Counted from the first letter of the stretch, positions 44,762-54,350 are shown. The stretch is DNA of 64,000 nt from Chitinophagaceae bacterium DXS (GCA_030345135.1 CP128386.1:2815677-2879676), one strand, 5' to 3'. A program made the numbers and translations. The notes: a model not told the origin generated them from the sequence alone.

Positions 44762-46120
44762 ATGGCAGAGAGAGCTAAAGCATTACAATTACAGGTAAAC
44801 ACCAGCAACAGGCAGATCCTGATGATCGCCATGCCTATTGCTGTTTCCATATTAATTCCGCAGATCAATTTCATCACCAATAACATTTTCCTTTCCCGTT
44901 TAGGGGAGCAAACACTGGGTGTAGCAGGCATTACCGGCGTTTTCTATTTGGTGTTTGCGGTAATAGGACAAGGTTTAAATAACGGACTTCAAGCGTTGAT
45001 CGCGCGTCGCGCGGGCGAGAACCGTGTTTCAGAGATTGGCAGTCTTTTTAACCAGGGTGTCCGCATCTCGTTGATACTGGCGGCTATGAGTATTTTGATT
45101 ACTTATTTAATTGCTCCGGCTATTTTTAGATTGTCGCTTCATCAGAAGGAGCATGTGGATATGGCCGTCCACTTTCTTAAGATCAGGATCTGGGGACTTC
45201 CTTTTCTGTATATCTATCAAATGCGCAATGCTTTGCTGGTTGGTATAAATCAAAGCAAATACCTGGTGTATGGAACGCTTGCAGAAACTATATCCAACAT
45301 CGTTCTTGATTATGGTTTCATTTATGGCAATTTCGGCCTGCCAATCATGGGCTTTAATGGTGCCGCAATAGCCTCTATTATAGCAGAAGCAACCGGGTTG
45401 TTTGTAACCTTTGCCGTAATGCACTGGAAAGGTGTCACAGGACGCATAGCTTTATTCTCGAACATAAAGTACAATGCAGCTAATATAAAACTCATACTGG
45501 TGCAGTCTTCTCCGCTCATCATGCAATATGCCATCAGTATTGTGAGCTGGGAATTCTTTTATATTCTGATAGAACATCATGGCGACAGAGATCTGGCGAT
45601 ATCCAACACCATGCGTAATATTTTTGGATTGTTTGGTTGTATCTCCTGGTCGTTTGCTGCGACAAGTAATATGATGGTGAGTAACATTATTGGTCAGGGC
45701 CTGCAGGATAAAGTAATTGAACTCATCATCAAAATCATGAAGCTAAGTGTGGGGTTTGCATTGATCATTTTTGTATTGCTTAATCTCAAGCCTGATATCC
45801 TGCTGCAGGTTTATGGACAAAACGAGGATTTTATTCAGGCAGGAATTCCAGTGGTGCGGGTAGTTTCACTCGCGCTTGTAATGCAGTCTGTATCAACCGT
45901 GTGGCTAAATGCGGTGGTTGGCACAGGCAATAGTAAGAGAAACCTGGTAACTGAAACAATTGCCATTGTTGTTTATTGTATTTATGTATACTTCACGCTG
46001 GAGTATTTCAAACTATCTATAGTTATTGGATGGGCTTCTGAATGGTTGTATTGGATCGTATTATTCGTGCCTTCGTTTCTTTATTTGAAGAGTAATAAGT
46101 GGAGAGACAAGAAGATTTAA
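44762..46120 (+). CDS. MATE family efflux transporter
   Basis: A 452-residue membrane protein with about 12 segments in two related halves: 'IAMPIAVSILIPQINFITNNIF' and 'NNGLQALIARRAGENR' in the first, 'QSSPLIMQYAISIVSWEFFYI' and 'SFAATSNMMVSNIIGQGL' in the second. It exports drugs or metabolites using a Na+ or H+ gradient; the substrate is unknown. The stop runs into families H and E arrays. Confidence 0.92.
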   Translation: MAERAKALQLQVNTSNRQILMIAMPIAVSILIPQINFITNNIFLSRLGEQTLGVAGITGVFYLVFAVIGQGLNNGLQALIARRAGENRVSEIGSLFNQGVRISLILAAMSILITYLIAPAIFRLSLHQKEHVDMAVHFLKIRIWGLPFLYIYQMRNALLVGINQSKYLVYGTLAETISNIVLDYGFIYGNFGLPIMGFNGAAIASIIAEATGLFVTFAVMHWKGVTGRIALFSNIKYNAANIKLILVQSSPLIMQYAISIVSWEFFYILIEHHGDRDLAISNTMRNIFGLFGCISWSFAATSNMMVSNIIGQGLQDKVIELIIKIMKLSVGFALIIFVLLNLKPDILLQVYGQNEDFIQAGIPVVRVVSLALVMQSVSTVWLNAVVGTGNSKRNLVTETIAIVVYCIYVYFTLEYFKLSIVIGWASEWLYWIVLFVPSFLYLKSNKWRDKKI

Positions 46121-46320
46121 TGTGCGAATGAGTAAATATGCAGATGTGCGAATGAAATGGAGAGTTGAAAATTGACGATTAAAAATGACTATAAGGAGAT
46201 AGAAAGGTTACACAGAGTTTCACAGAGAAGCCACCGAGATGGCACTGAGATGGTAAAAGTAAGCCCGCTGCACTTTTCACTATTGACTATTCACCATTCA
46301 CTATTTCACCATTCACCTTC
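46121..46320. repeat. families H, E, J and B arrays after MATE
   Basis: TGTGCGAATGAGTAAATATG follows the stop, then GAGTTGAAAATTGACG, GGTTACACAGAGTTTCACAG (46206-46230) and TTTTCACTATTGACTATTC (46275-46300). No gene in 46121-46684; one 82-residue open frame has no support. Confidence 0.75.
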
Positions 46321-46635
46321 CTCAAGTTAGTTGCCCGCCCGGCAGGTCAGTTATTGCGTCCAAACAATCGATCCACCGGAACGGGACTTAAAATTTTATT
46401 CAAGGAAATAAAGCCTTCGCCTGCTAATAATTTTCCCCCTGTGAACCAATCACAATTATCAGCAGGCATTTATCAAGGCTTTCGTGGATTTTATACTTTA
46501 TGTTCAAATCAAATTGCAAAATCATGCGCGCTGTGCTTCTATAATCATGCCGTAAATAGTATCGTTGATAACTTTGCTCTGTTAATATTTCTCTTCACAT
46601 AATGTGGCCATTGGCATTATACATCGAAAAGCGTA

Positions 46636-46666
46636 CCCGCCCGAACGTGCCGTCGGTACGGGCGGG
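46636..46666. repeat. GC-rich palindrome CCCGCCCG / CGGGCGGG
   Basis: An 8-bp perfect stem with a 15-nt loop in A/T-rich DNA, just past the OMP stop. Confidence 0.6.
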
Positions 46667-46684
46667 CATCCAACATCGTACATT

Positions 46685-47290
46685 TTACAGGACTCTTACT
46701 GCAACACCTATCTGAATCTGCTTTGTTTTCCAGCTATACCTGTCATCTATATTGTTGATGTTAGATAACCCCTGATAATATCTTGCATAAAATTTAAATG
46801 ATTCCGAGACGTTGAGTGTTAAGCCGCCAGCCACACCAAAATCAAGATCTTTAAATGCCGGCTTTCCGGATTTCAAAAGATCTTCATCGTCATACATCTT
46901 AAATCCGAATTGCGGCCCAAGATTAACGGTGAACAGTTTTGAAATATTGTATTTAGCCATGATGGGAACAACAATATAGTTGAGCTTAACAGTATTTTTG
47001 TAATCTATGGATGCCTGGTTAATGTAGTATTTTGAAAAGTCGTCTGAAATCTTTGCATCCCGCCTTGAGTACATTACTTCGGGTTGAATCCCCCATTTTT
47101 GTCCAAAATTGATTTCGCCAAAAACACCGGCTTCATAATCCGTCTGCAGAGACTTACTCATGCCATTTCCTGAAATGTTTGTGAGATCGATGTCACCTTT
47201 AACACCAAGGTGGAAAGTTGTCTGAGCGTTTGCTGACAAATAACAAAAAAAACATGCAGCAAGTAATAGTGTAAAACTTTTTTTCTTCAT
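46685..47290 (-). CDS. PorT-like outer-membrane beta-barrel protein
   Basis: A 201-residue small barrel with the signal peptide 'MKKKSFTLLLAACFFCYLSANA'. It has alternating strands ('FHLGVKGDIDLTNISG', 'YEAGVFGEINFGQKWGIQPEV', 'LNYIVVPIMAKYNISKLFTVNLG', 'KFYARYYQGLSN') ending in 'IGVAVRVL', typical of the OMP_b-brl_2 family of Bacteroidota. Function unknown. I use the ATG at 47290. Confidence 0.85.
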   Translation of the reverse strand: MKKKSFTLLLAACFFCYLSANAQTTFHLGVKGDIDLTNISGNGMSKSLQTDYEAGVFGEINFGQKWGIQPEVMYSRRDAKISDDFSKYYINQASIDYKNTVKLNYIVVPIMAKYNISKLFTVNLGPQFGFKMYDDEDLLKSGKPAFKDLDFGVAGGLTLNVSESFKFYARYYQGLSNINNIDDRYSWKTKQIQIGVAVRVL

Positions 47291-47484
47291 AAATAGATCC
47301 ATAGTTATTGGGATGCAATACTATTCAGCATGATGTTATCAATTTGTTATGGTGAGATGAGATGCGATAAATTGTCTGCTAAATCCGTTTTTTCTTCAAT
47401 ATATATGAATTATTTTCGGTACCGGGAATGCCACTGTAAGATGTGGCTGATAAACCAAAATCCTTGAATAAAACCAGGACGGTC

Positions 47485-48288
47485 ATGGTAAATATTATTG
47501 ATCAGCTAAACAGAAAAGTGCAACTACAAGCACCTGCACAACGCATTGTTTCCATTGTGCCTTCTCAGACAGAACTGCTTTTTCACCTCGGATTGAATGA
47601 AGAAGTAATCGGCATTACACGTTTTTGTATTCATCCAAAAGAATGGCACTCAACAAAAAAAAGAATCGGCGGAACCAAGACAGTAAATATTGATGCCGTA
47701 AAAGCATTACAGCCGGATTTAATTATCGCCAATAAAGAGGAAAATACAAAGTCGCAAATTGAAGAACTGGAAAAGATTGCGCCGGTATGGATCAGCGATA
47801 TCAACAGACTTGAACAATCGCTTGATATGATTGAGCAGATCGGTATACTTACCGGCAAGGAGTCAGAGGCAAAAGCAATTGCACAACAGATCAGCGAAAG
47901 GTTTAACAGCTTCACTCCTTCTTCCGTTCAATTCAGGGTTTGTTACCTGATCTGGCGAAACCCATACATGACTATTGGTGGAGATACCTTCATCAGCAAT
48001 CTCCTTTCAAAGTGTGGTTTTGTAAATGTATTTGCAAACCACAACCGCTATCCAGAAATAAATATTGAGAAAATGATTGCAGCGCGTCCCGGAATTGTTT
48101 TTCTTTCAAGCGAACCCTATCCTTTCAAAGAAAAACATATCGAAGAAATTAAACGCTACATGCCTGAAGTACAGGTGATGCTTGTGGACGGTGAAATGTT
48201 TAGCTGGTACGGTTCGAGGCTGCTTAATGCCCCGACTTATTTTGAGGAGTTGATTCGTGAAATAAATTGTATTAGTGAGATGAAGTAA
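47485..48288 (+). CDS. BtuF-like helical-backbone metal/cobalamin-binding protein
   Basis: A 267-residue periplasmic-binding-protein-fold protein of the TroA/BtuF class: 'PAQRIVSIVPSQTELLFHLGL', 'EEVIGITRFCIHP', 'VKALQPDLIIANKEEN' and 'GGDTFISNLLSKCGF'. I use ATG 47485; a GTG at 47443 is the alternative. There is no signal peptide, unusual for an ABC-uptake receptor, so it may be cytoplasmic. No ABC partner is nearby. Cobalamin or an iron chelate is the likely ligand by family. Confidence 0.8.
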   Translation: MVNIIDQLNRKVQLQAPAQRIVSIVPSQTELLFHLGLNEEVIGITRFCIHPKEWHSTKKRIGGTKTVNIDAVKALQPDLIIANKEENTKSQIEELEKIAPVWISDINRLEQSLDMIEQIGILTGKESEAKAIAQQISERFNSFTPSSVQFRVCYLIWRNPYMTIGGDTFISNLLSKCGFVNVFANHNRYPEINIEKMIAARPGIVFLSSEPYPFKEKHIEEIKRYMPEVQVMLVDGEMFSWYGSRLLNAPTYFEELIREINCISEMK

Positions 48289-48315
48289 AAATTCAAAAGT
48301 AAAAAGTAAAAACTG
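48289..48315 (+). repeat. family L repeat after the BtuF-like gene
   Basis: The stop TAA continues as AAATTCAAAAGTAAAAAGTA. Confidence 0.7.
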
Positions 48316-48345
48316 GTGCGAATGCCTGACTGACGAAATACAAAC

Positions 48346-48377
48346 AAAAAAGAGGAACAATCGTTCCTCTTTTTTTC
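48346..48377. terminator. bidirectional intrinsic terminator
   Basis: GAGGAAC (48352-48358) and GTTCCTC (48363-48369) with A-tract before and T-tract after, between convergent genes. Confidence 0.88.
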
Positions 48378-48423
48378 TACTATTTAATGCGGAGACTTAA
48401 GTTCTATCAGATTAAGTAAACAG

Positions 48424-48460
48424 GTTCCAAACCTGATACCTGATACCTTAAACCTTACGC
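48424..48460 (-). repeat. family F array after the fbaA stop
   Basis: On the minus strand TAG is followed by GCGTAAGGTTTAAGGTATC and more GTATCAGG. Confidence 0.8.
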
Positions 48461-49531
48461 CTAATTCTTATTGATACAATTCAGATCAGCAAAAGCTTCT
48501 TCCAATCTCTTAACGAAATTTTCTTCGCCTTTTCTTAACCAAACGCGTGGATCGTAGTATTTCTTATTTGGTTTATCTGCACCTTCAGGATTACCTAATT
48601 GTGTTTGCAGATAGCCTTCGTTCTTTTTGTAGAAATTAAGAACACCTTCCCAGAATGCCCATTGCATATCTGTATCAATGTTCATTTTAATTACACCATA
48701 ATCAAGTGTTTCATTGATCTGCTCTTTTGCAGAACCGCTACCACCATGGAATACAAAGTACAATGGTTTAGAGCCTGCAGCTAATCCCAATTTCTCAGCA
48801 AGATAGATCTGGCTGTTTTTCAAAATTTCTGGTCTTAGCTGAACATTACCCGGGCTGTATACACCGTGTACGTTACCGAAAGAGGCCGCGATGGTGAAAC
48901 GTGAACCGATTGCAGATAAAGCATCGTACGCTTCAGCTACATCCTGTGGCTGAGTATATAATTTAGAATTTTCTACGTCTGAGTTGTCAACACCATCTTC
49001 TTCACCACCTGTAACACCCAGTTCGATTTCAATGCTCATGCCTAAAGCGTTGATGCGTTTGAAATAGTTAGCTGAGATCTCGATGTTTTCATGCAGAGGT
49101 TCTTCACTAAGATCAAGCATGTGAGAACTGAATAAAGGCTGTCCGTTTTTCGCCTTAAATTCTTCACCTGCAGTCAACAGACCATCGATCCATGGCAACC
49201 ATTTTTTTGCCGCGTGATCCGTATGAAGAACAACGGGAACACCATAATATTTTGCAACATTATGAACGTGCTGAGCGCCGCTTACCGCACCAATGATATT
49301 TGCCTGAAGATTGTCGTTCGGCATGCCCTTTCCTGCAAAGAATTGTGCACCACCGTTACTAAACTGAATAATTACCGGTGAGTTAACCTTTGCTGCTGTT
49401 TCTAAAACCGCGTTAACAGAGTCAGTACCTGTTACGTTTACCGCGGGCATTGCGAATTTGTTCTCTTTTGCATCGTTGTACAGTGCTTCCAGCTCGTCGC
49501 CAAATAGGACACCGGCTTTATATTTTGCCAT
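48461..49531 (-). CDS. fbaA: class II fructose-bisphosphate aldolase
   Basis: A 356-residue zinc aldolase of the longer class IIA type: 'FAMPAVNVTGTDSVNAVLE', the zinc motif 'VPVVLHTDHAAKK', 'SIEIELGVTGGEEDGVDN', 'SFGNVHGVY', 'FVFHGGSGSAKEQI' and 'KMNIDTDMQWAFWEG'. It splits fructose-1,6-bisphosphate in glycolysis or joins the trioses in gluconeogenesis. Single-gene unit. Confidence 0.96.
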   Translation of the reverse strand: MAKYKAGVLFGDELEALYNDAKENKFAMPAVNVTGTDSVNAVLETAAKVNSPVIIQFSNGGAQFFAGKGMPNDNLQANIIGAVSGAQHVHNVAKYYGVPVVLHTDHAAKKWLPWIDGLLTAGEEFKAKNGQPLFSSHMLDLSEEPLHENIEISANYFKRINALGMSIEIELGVTGGEEDGVDNSDVENSKLYTQPQDVAEAYDALSAIGSRFTIAASFGNVHGVYSPGNVQLRPEILKNSQIYLAEKLGLAAGSKPLYFVFHGGSGSAKEQINETLDYGVIKMNIDTDMQWAFWEGVLNFYKKNEGYLQTQLGNPEGADKPNKKYYDPRVWLRKGEENFVKRLEEAFADLNCINKN

Positions 49532-49755
49532 TTTCTACTGTTTTTAGGAAGGTTATAAATTTTTGGGTCGCTAAGATAAGCTATCTGTATGAATAGGCAA
49601 ATTGAGAACATCCGTTAGTTAAAATATAAATATGAATTGAATGCCAAAAAAATATACAGCACCGCCATAATTCTGGGTGTTTCAACTATAATTTTTATTT
49701 AACAATCACATTTTCGGATTAACACTACCTTTACACCTTCCAATTTTTCTGCTGT

Positions 49756-49995
49756 ATGACCAAACTATTACCTTTAATCGCATTAATTTTCCTTTTTGCA
49801 AGTTGCACAAGAGGATATGGCTTGCTTAGTAAAGCACGCGAGAAAGTGAAGAAGTCGGTTTGCATTTTTTCCGAAAAAAGCGCTGAAGAAATGAAATGTC
49901 AAAAAAGCATGGATGAGGATAACGGACAACCAGCTTCTGCTGCCGGTAAACTGTCTGGCATAAGCAACTGGGATGCAAGGATGCTTCTTCAATAG
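49756..49995 (+). CDS. small lipoprotein of unknown function
   Basis: A 79-residue protein with a clear lipobox ('IALIFLFASC', Cys17), a charged middle ('KAREKVKKSVC') and a Ser/Gly-rich tail. I do not recognise it. It ends before a strong terminator; a partial -7 box (TACCTTTA) lies about 30 bases upstream of the ATG. Confidence 0.6.
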   Translation: MTKLLPLIALIFLFASCTRGYGLLSKAREKVKKSVCIFSEKSAEEMKCQKSMDEDNGQPASAAGKLSGISNWDARMLLQ

Positions 49996-50023
49996 AATTA
50001 AACCAGGGTTATAATATTTAATG

Positions 50024-50048
50024 CCTTTCCTTTGGAAAGGTTTTTTTT
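50024..50048 (+). terminator. intrinsic terminator
   Basis: CCTTTCC-TTT-GGAAAGG followed by eight Ts. Confidence 0.9.
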
Positions 50049-50053
50049 GTGCC

Positions 50054-50300
50054 TTGATTTCTCGCGGCGACCGCAACGGGGCAACGGCGCCGTGTGAAAT
50101 TCCCGTTGCGTCGCTGCTTCTTTGCGCCCGCTGCGTGAAATAAGATTTTTTTCTCGCGGCGACCGCTACGGAGCAACGGCGCTGCGTAAGTTCCGCTGCT
50201 TCGCCGCTTCTCTGCGTCCGCTGCGAGAAATAAGATTTTTTTCTCGCGGCGATCGCTACGGAGCAACGGCGCTGCTTCTTTGCGCCCGCCGCGTGAAATA
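50054..50300. repeat. GC-rich ~100-bp tandem repeat, about 2.5 copies
   Basis: TCTCGCGGCGACCGCTACGG begins repeats near 50060, 50152 and 50242, each continuing with GCAACGGCGC and GCTTCTTTGCGCCCGC, ending AAATAAGATTTTTT. The GC content stands out from its surroundings. Open frames here are repeat artefacts. Confidence 0.85.
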
Positions 50301-50352
50301 TATCCCGCCTGAAATGCTTACGCGAAAATCTCCATACGTGCGCCGGAATTCG

Positions 50353-50360
50353 TACCTTTG
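50353..50360 (+). promoter_or_regulatory. -7 box of valS
   Basis: TACCTTTG, 36 bases before the ATG. Confidence 0.5.
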
Positions 50361-50396
50361 CAGCCCTAATAAAAAGGCTTTTTTAGAAATTACTAT

Positions 50397-53009
50397 ATGG
50401 AACTGAGTAAAAATTTTGAACCTGCGTTAATTGAACAAAAGTGGACGCGCCATTGGTCGGATAAAAAATACTTCAACAGCAAACCGGACGGCCGTAAAGC
50501 CTTCACGGTCGTTATCCCTCCGCCTAACGTCACCGGCGTTTTGCACCTTGGTCACACTTTGAACGAAACAGTGCAGGATATTCTTGTTAGAAAGGCACGC
50601 ATGAGTGGCTTTAACGCTTGCTGGGTTCCCGGTAGTGACCACGCTTCTATTGCAACAGAGGCGAAAGTGGTGCATATGCTGGAAAAGGAAAAAGGAATTA
50701 AGAAAGCTGACCTTACACGCGAAGAATTTCTTGGATACGCATTTGAATGGAAAGAAAAATATGGCAATATCATCTACAACCAGATCGAACGCCTTGGCTG
50801 TAGTGTGGATTGGGACAGAGTAAGCTTTACAATGGATGATCATTACTATAAAGCTGTAATGAAAGTCTTTACTGAACTATATAATAAAGGTTTGATCTAT
50901 CGCGGTGCGAGAATGATCAACTGGGATCCTGCTGCCAAAACAGCTTTAAGTGATGAAGAAGTTGAGTATAAAGAATTGCAGGGGAAATTATATCATGTAA
51001 AATACCGGGTAGAAGGTTCAGACGAATTTATTGTTATTGCAACGCAGCGCCCTGAAACAATTATGGGTGATACAGCGATTTGCGTTAACCCGACAGACGA
51101 AAGATATGCTCACCTCGCTGGTAAAAGAGTGATCGTTCCTTTAGTGAACAGATCTGTGCCTGTTATTTTTGATGAGTATGTAGATAAAGAATTCGGTACA
51201 GGTGCTTTGAAAGTTACGCCTGCACACGACATAAATGACTACAATCTTGGTCTTAAGCACAACCTTGAAGTAATTGATACATTGAATGAGGATGGTACAC
51301 TAAGTGAAGCTGCGCAAGTTTTTGTTGGACTTGACAGATTTGTTGCGCGTAAAAAAGCCATCGCTCAGCTGAAAGAAGAAGGTCTTTTAGTTAAAGAAGA
51401 AGAATACAGTACACGTTTAGGGTACAGCCAGCGCAATCCGGATACCGTAGTAGAACCCCGCATTTCTACACAATGGTTTTTGAAAATGAAAGAGCTTGCT
51501 GAGCCCGCGCTTAGAGCTGTGGTAGATGGAGATATCAGAATTCACCCGGGCGATAAGTTTTTGGCTACTTATAAATACTGGCTGGAAAATGTAAAAGACT
51601 GGTGTATCAGCCGTCAGCTGTGGTGGGGACAGCGTATTCCCGCGTGGTATGATGAACAAGGTAATTGTTATGTTGCCGAAACTGCAGAAGAAGCGCAGAA
51701 ATTAAATAAAAACGGCGGAACACTCAGGCAGGACGAAGACGTATTGGATACCTGGTTTTCCTCCTGGTTGTGGCCAATGGAAGTTTTCAACGGAATTACA
51801 GAGCCGGATAATGAAGACTTCAACTACTACTACCCTACTTCTGTATTGGTAACAGGACAGGATATTATTTTCTTCTGGGTCGCACGCATGATTATGGCGG
51901 GCTTTGAATTCAAGAAAGAAAAGCCTTTTAGTGATGTGTACTTCACCGGAATGGTGCGTGATAAACTGGGCAGAAAAATGAGTAAGCAGCTGGGTAACTC
52001 TCCCGACCTGCTTATGCTGATTGATAAATATGGTGCAGATGCTGTTCGTTTCGGCATTATGATCTCTTCCCCTGCCGGAAATGATCTGTTGTTTGATGAA
52101 GCTTCTCTGGAACAGGGACGCAATTTCAATAACAAGCTGTGGAATGCATTGAAGCTGGTTAAAATGTGGGGGGCAAGAGTTGCAGACGGTTCACAAGAGG
52201 TAGCATCAACTTCCAACTTTGCGATCAATTGGTTCGACAATCGCCTTCAGGAGGCGCGCGCGCAGGTTGACAGCCTGATGAGCCAGTTCCGCTTGAGTGA
52301 GGCATTGAAAACAATTTACTCACTGATCTGGGATGATTTCTGCAGTTGGTACCTTGAGTGGGTTAAGCCTGGTTTTGAGCAACCGGTTGAAGCTGCAGTT
52401 TTTCAGAAAACGATTTACTTCTTTGAACAATTGATGCAATTGCTCCACCCTTATATGCCGTTTATTACAGAAGAGATCTATCACCTGTTGCAGGAAAGAG
52501 CAGACGACATCTGTATAAAACAATTTGATACAATCGGATCTTCTGACAAAACTGTACTAACGGAGGGGGAATTACTGAAGAATGTAATTTCTGCCATTCG
52601 TGATGCAAGAAACAAAAATCAGATCAAACCTAAAGAAAGTATCGAGCTGCATATTCAGTCTGAAGCAACAGATATGTATAAGGCCATTAGCGATATCCTG
52701 GCTAAACAGGTAAATGCAGATAATATCTCTTATACACAGGAAGCAGTTGCGAATACAATCGTGGTTACGCTTGAAAAAGATAAATTCTTTATCAAGACTG
52801 AAAAAGAAGTTGATACAGTTGCATTAAAAGAGGAGTTGACGAAAGAACTGGAATATCAACAGAAATTCCTTGACAGTGTACTGAAAAAATTAAGCAACGA
52901 CAGATTTGTTCAGAACGCTAAACCTGAAATTGTTGAGCTGGAGAAAAAGAAACAAGCGGATGCTCAGGCGAGGATCAGGACGATAGAAGAAAGCCTTAGT
53001 ACATTGTAG
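50397..53009 (+). CDS. valS: valyl-tRNA synthetase
   Basis: An 870-residue class I synthetase: 'PPPNVTGVLHLGHTLNETVQD' with HLGH at about 50-53, 'GCSVDWDR', the editing domain ('TQRPETIMGDTAICVNP'), 'DVLDTWFSSWLWPME', the 'KMSKQ' loop near residue 527 ('GRKMSKQLGNSPD'), the anticodon domain and a C-terminal coiled coil ('KLSNDRFVQNAKPEIVELEK'). It charges tRNA-Val. A family C array begins just after the stop. Confidence 0.97.
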   Translation: MELSKNFEPALIEQKWTRHWSDKKYFNSKPDGRKAFTVVIPPPNVTGVLHLGHTLNETVQDILVRKARMSGFNACWVPGSDHASIATEAKVVHMLEKEKGIKKADLTREEFLGYAFEWKEKYGNIIYNQIERLGCSVDWDRVSFTMDDHYYKAVMKVFTELYNKGLIYRGARMINWDPAAKTALSDEEVEYKELQGKLYHVKYRVEGSDEFIVIATQRPETIMGDTAICVNPTDERYAHLAGKRVIVPLVNRSVPVIFDEYVDKEFGTGALKVTPAHDINDYNLGLKHNLEVIDTLNEDGTLSEAAQVFVGLDRFVARKKAIAQLKEEGLLVKEEEYSTRLGYSQRNPDTVVEPRISTQWFLKMKELAEPALRAVVDGDIRIHPGDKFLATYKYWLENVKDWCISRQLWWGQRIPAWYDEQGNCYVAETAEEAQKLNKNGGTLRQDEDVLDTWFSSWLWPMEVFNGITEPDNEDFNYYYPTSVLVTGQDIIFFWVARMIMAGFEFKKEKPFSDVYFTGMVRDKLGRKMSKQLGNSPDLLMLIDKYGADAVRFGIMISSPAGNDLLFDEASLEQGRNFNNKLWNALKLVKMWGARVADGSQEVASTSNFAINWFDNRLQEARAQVDSLMSQFRLSEALKTIYSLIWDDFCSWYLEWVKPGFEQPVEAAVFQKTIYFFEQLMQLLHPYMPFITEEIYHLLQERADDICIKQFDTIGSSDKTVLTEGELLKNVISAIRDARNKNQIKPKESIELHIQSEATDMYKAISDILAKQVNADNISYTQEAVANTIVVTLEKDKFFIKTEKEVDTVALKEELTKELEYQQKFLDSVLKKLSNDRFVQNAKPEIVELEKKKQADAQARIRTIEESLSTL

Positions 53010-53222
53010 AGAAGTAATAAGTTGTAAGTTATACGTGATACGTTTATTGAAGCGAGGGAGGAGTTGTAAGTTATACGTGTTACGTTATACGTTTTTCTTT
53101 ATTAAAGGAAATGGTATTTTCTCCGAATAGTAAAACACTACAACACAATCTACAATTCGATCAACGTATAACGTATAACTTATAACTTATAACGTCAACG
53201 TAAAACTTATAACGTATAACTA
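53010..53222. repeat. family C inverted pair filling the valS-PAP2 gap
   Basis: GTTGTAAGTTATACGTGATACG and a second copy (53070-53092) face AACGTATAACGTATAACTT (from 53164), which runs up to the PAP2 ATG. GTTTATTGAAGCGAGGGAGG matches the core seen near 736 and 3355. Confidence 0.88.
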
Positions 53223-53819
53223 ATGATAGGAACAACCTTGAAAAGCATCCTTCTAACGGGATGCTTTTTGTTTAGCTTCGGATTTTTACGCGCGCAGAAC
53301 TGGGATGTAGACTTGTTGAAAAGTATCAATCCTCAAAACCCAAATTCATTTGTATGGAAGGGCGCATCAGCCTCGGCATATCCTGTAAGTGTGGGCGTTC
53401 CTGTGGGTTTGTGGATAGCGGGTACGATAAAAAAGGACAAAGAAACGCAGTTTAAGGCATATGAAATGGTTGGCAGCCTGGCGATAGCTGCCGTGGTGAC
53501 AGAAGGATTAAAGGTTGCAATTAACAGGCCCCGCCCCTATCAGAAGTATCCGGACATCTACCCGTATCAATATGAGGATGGAAAGTCCTTTCCTTCAGGA
53601 CACACTACAATGGCTTTTGCAACAGCTACCAGTTTATCACTTCAATATAAAAAATGGTACATAGTAGTGCCTGCTTATGTGTGGGCAGCAGGTGTAGGAT
53701 ATTCCCGTTTATATCTCGGTGCACATTACCCGACAGATGTTTTAGGTGGAGCAGCCATAGGAGCAGGAAGTGCATTTTTAAGTCATTGGCTTACAAAAAA
53801 AATACTACATCATAAATAG
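53223..53819 (+). CDS. PAP2 family phosphatase
   Basis: A 198-residue membrane phosphatase with a signal-like N-terminus. All three PAP2 motifs are present: 'KVAINRPRP', 'SFPSGHTTMA' and 'GYSRLYLGAHYPTDVLGG'. It probably dephosphorylates a lipid phosphate such as undecaprenyl pyrophosphate or phosphatidylglycerol phosphate at the membrane. It starts a short operon with the GNAT and SanA-like genes (gaps of 8 and 28 bp). Confidence 0.9.
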   Translation: MIGTTLKSILLTGCFLFSFGFLRAQNWDVDLLKSINPQNPNSFVWKGASASAYPVSVGVPVGLWIAGTIKKDKETQFKAYEMVGSLAIAAVVTEGLKVAINRPRPYQKYPDIYPYQYEDGKSFPSGHTTMAFATATSLSLQYKKWYIVVPAYVWAAGVGYSRLYLGAHYPTDVLGGAAIGAGSAFLSHWLTKKILHHK

Positions 53820-53827
53820 CAAGTAAT

Positions 53828-54322
53828 ATGAAGATCAGAAAAGCAACAACAGATGATATACCGGCTATTCAACAGATAGCAAAAGATACATGGCCGGATA
53901 CTTATAGCGGAATTATTTCGCAGGAGCAGATCGATTATATGCTGAATTTGATGTATAACACACAAACGTTGACTGAGCAAATGTCTGGCGACCATCACTT
54001 TTTTATTGCGGAACAAGAGGACAAACCGATTGGATTTGCCGGATGCAGCCCTTATTCATCATTGTCGCCTCAACGCTGGAAGCTGCATAAATTATATGTT
54101 TTGCCAACTATTCAACGTTCCGGCGCGGGAAAAGCATTGTCCGAAGCTGTTGTAGATGTGGCTAAAACAAACGGCGCAACTGAGCTTGTATTAAATGTAA
54201 ATAAGAACAATCCCGCGTACACCTATTACCTGAAGCATGGATTTACGGTGTTGGAAAATATGATCCTGGATATTGGTAACGGTTATGTTATGGATGATTA
54301 TGTCTTAATCAAGCAAATCTGA
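53828..54322 (+). CDS. GNAT family N-acetyltransferase
   Basis: A 164-residue acetyltransferase: 'IRKATTDDIPAIQQIAKDTWP', 'HKLYVLPTIQRSGAGKALSEA' with the acetyl-CoA loop (R/Q-x-x-G-x-G/A), and 'LNVNKNNPAYTYYLKHGF'. The substrate is unknown. Co-directional, 8 bp after the PAP2 gene. Confidence 0.9.
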   Translation: MKIRKATTDDIPAIQQIAKDTWPDTYSGIISQEQIDYMLNLMYNTQTLTEQMSGDHHFFIAEQEDKPIGFAGCSPYSSLSPQRWKLHKLYVLPTIQRSGAGKALSEAVVDVAKTNGATELVLNVNKNNPAYTYYLKHGFTVLENMILDIGNGYVMDDYVLIKQI

Positions 54323-54350
54323 TCGCTATAACATCCTTAAAAACTTACTT

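Noticed and set aside
46354-46602. 82-residue plus-strand open frame
   Set aside because: No promoter, no family resemblance and poor composition, in a gap of repeat arrays.
50018-50266. Arg-rich 82-residue minus-strand frame
   Set aside because: It is a translation of the GC-rich tandem repeat.
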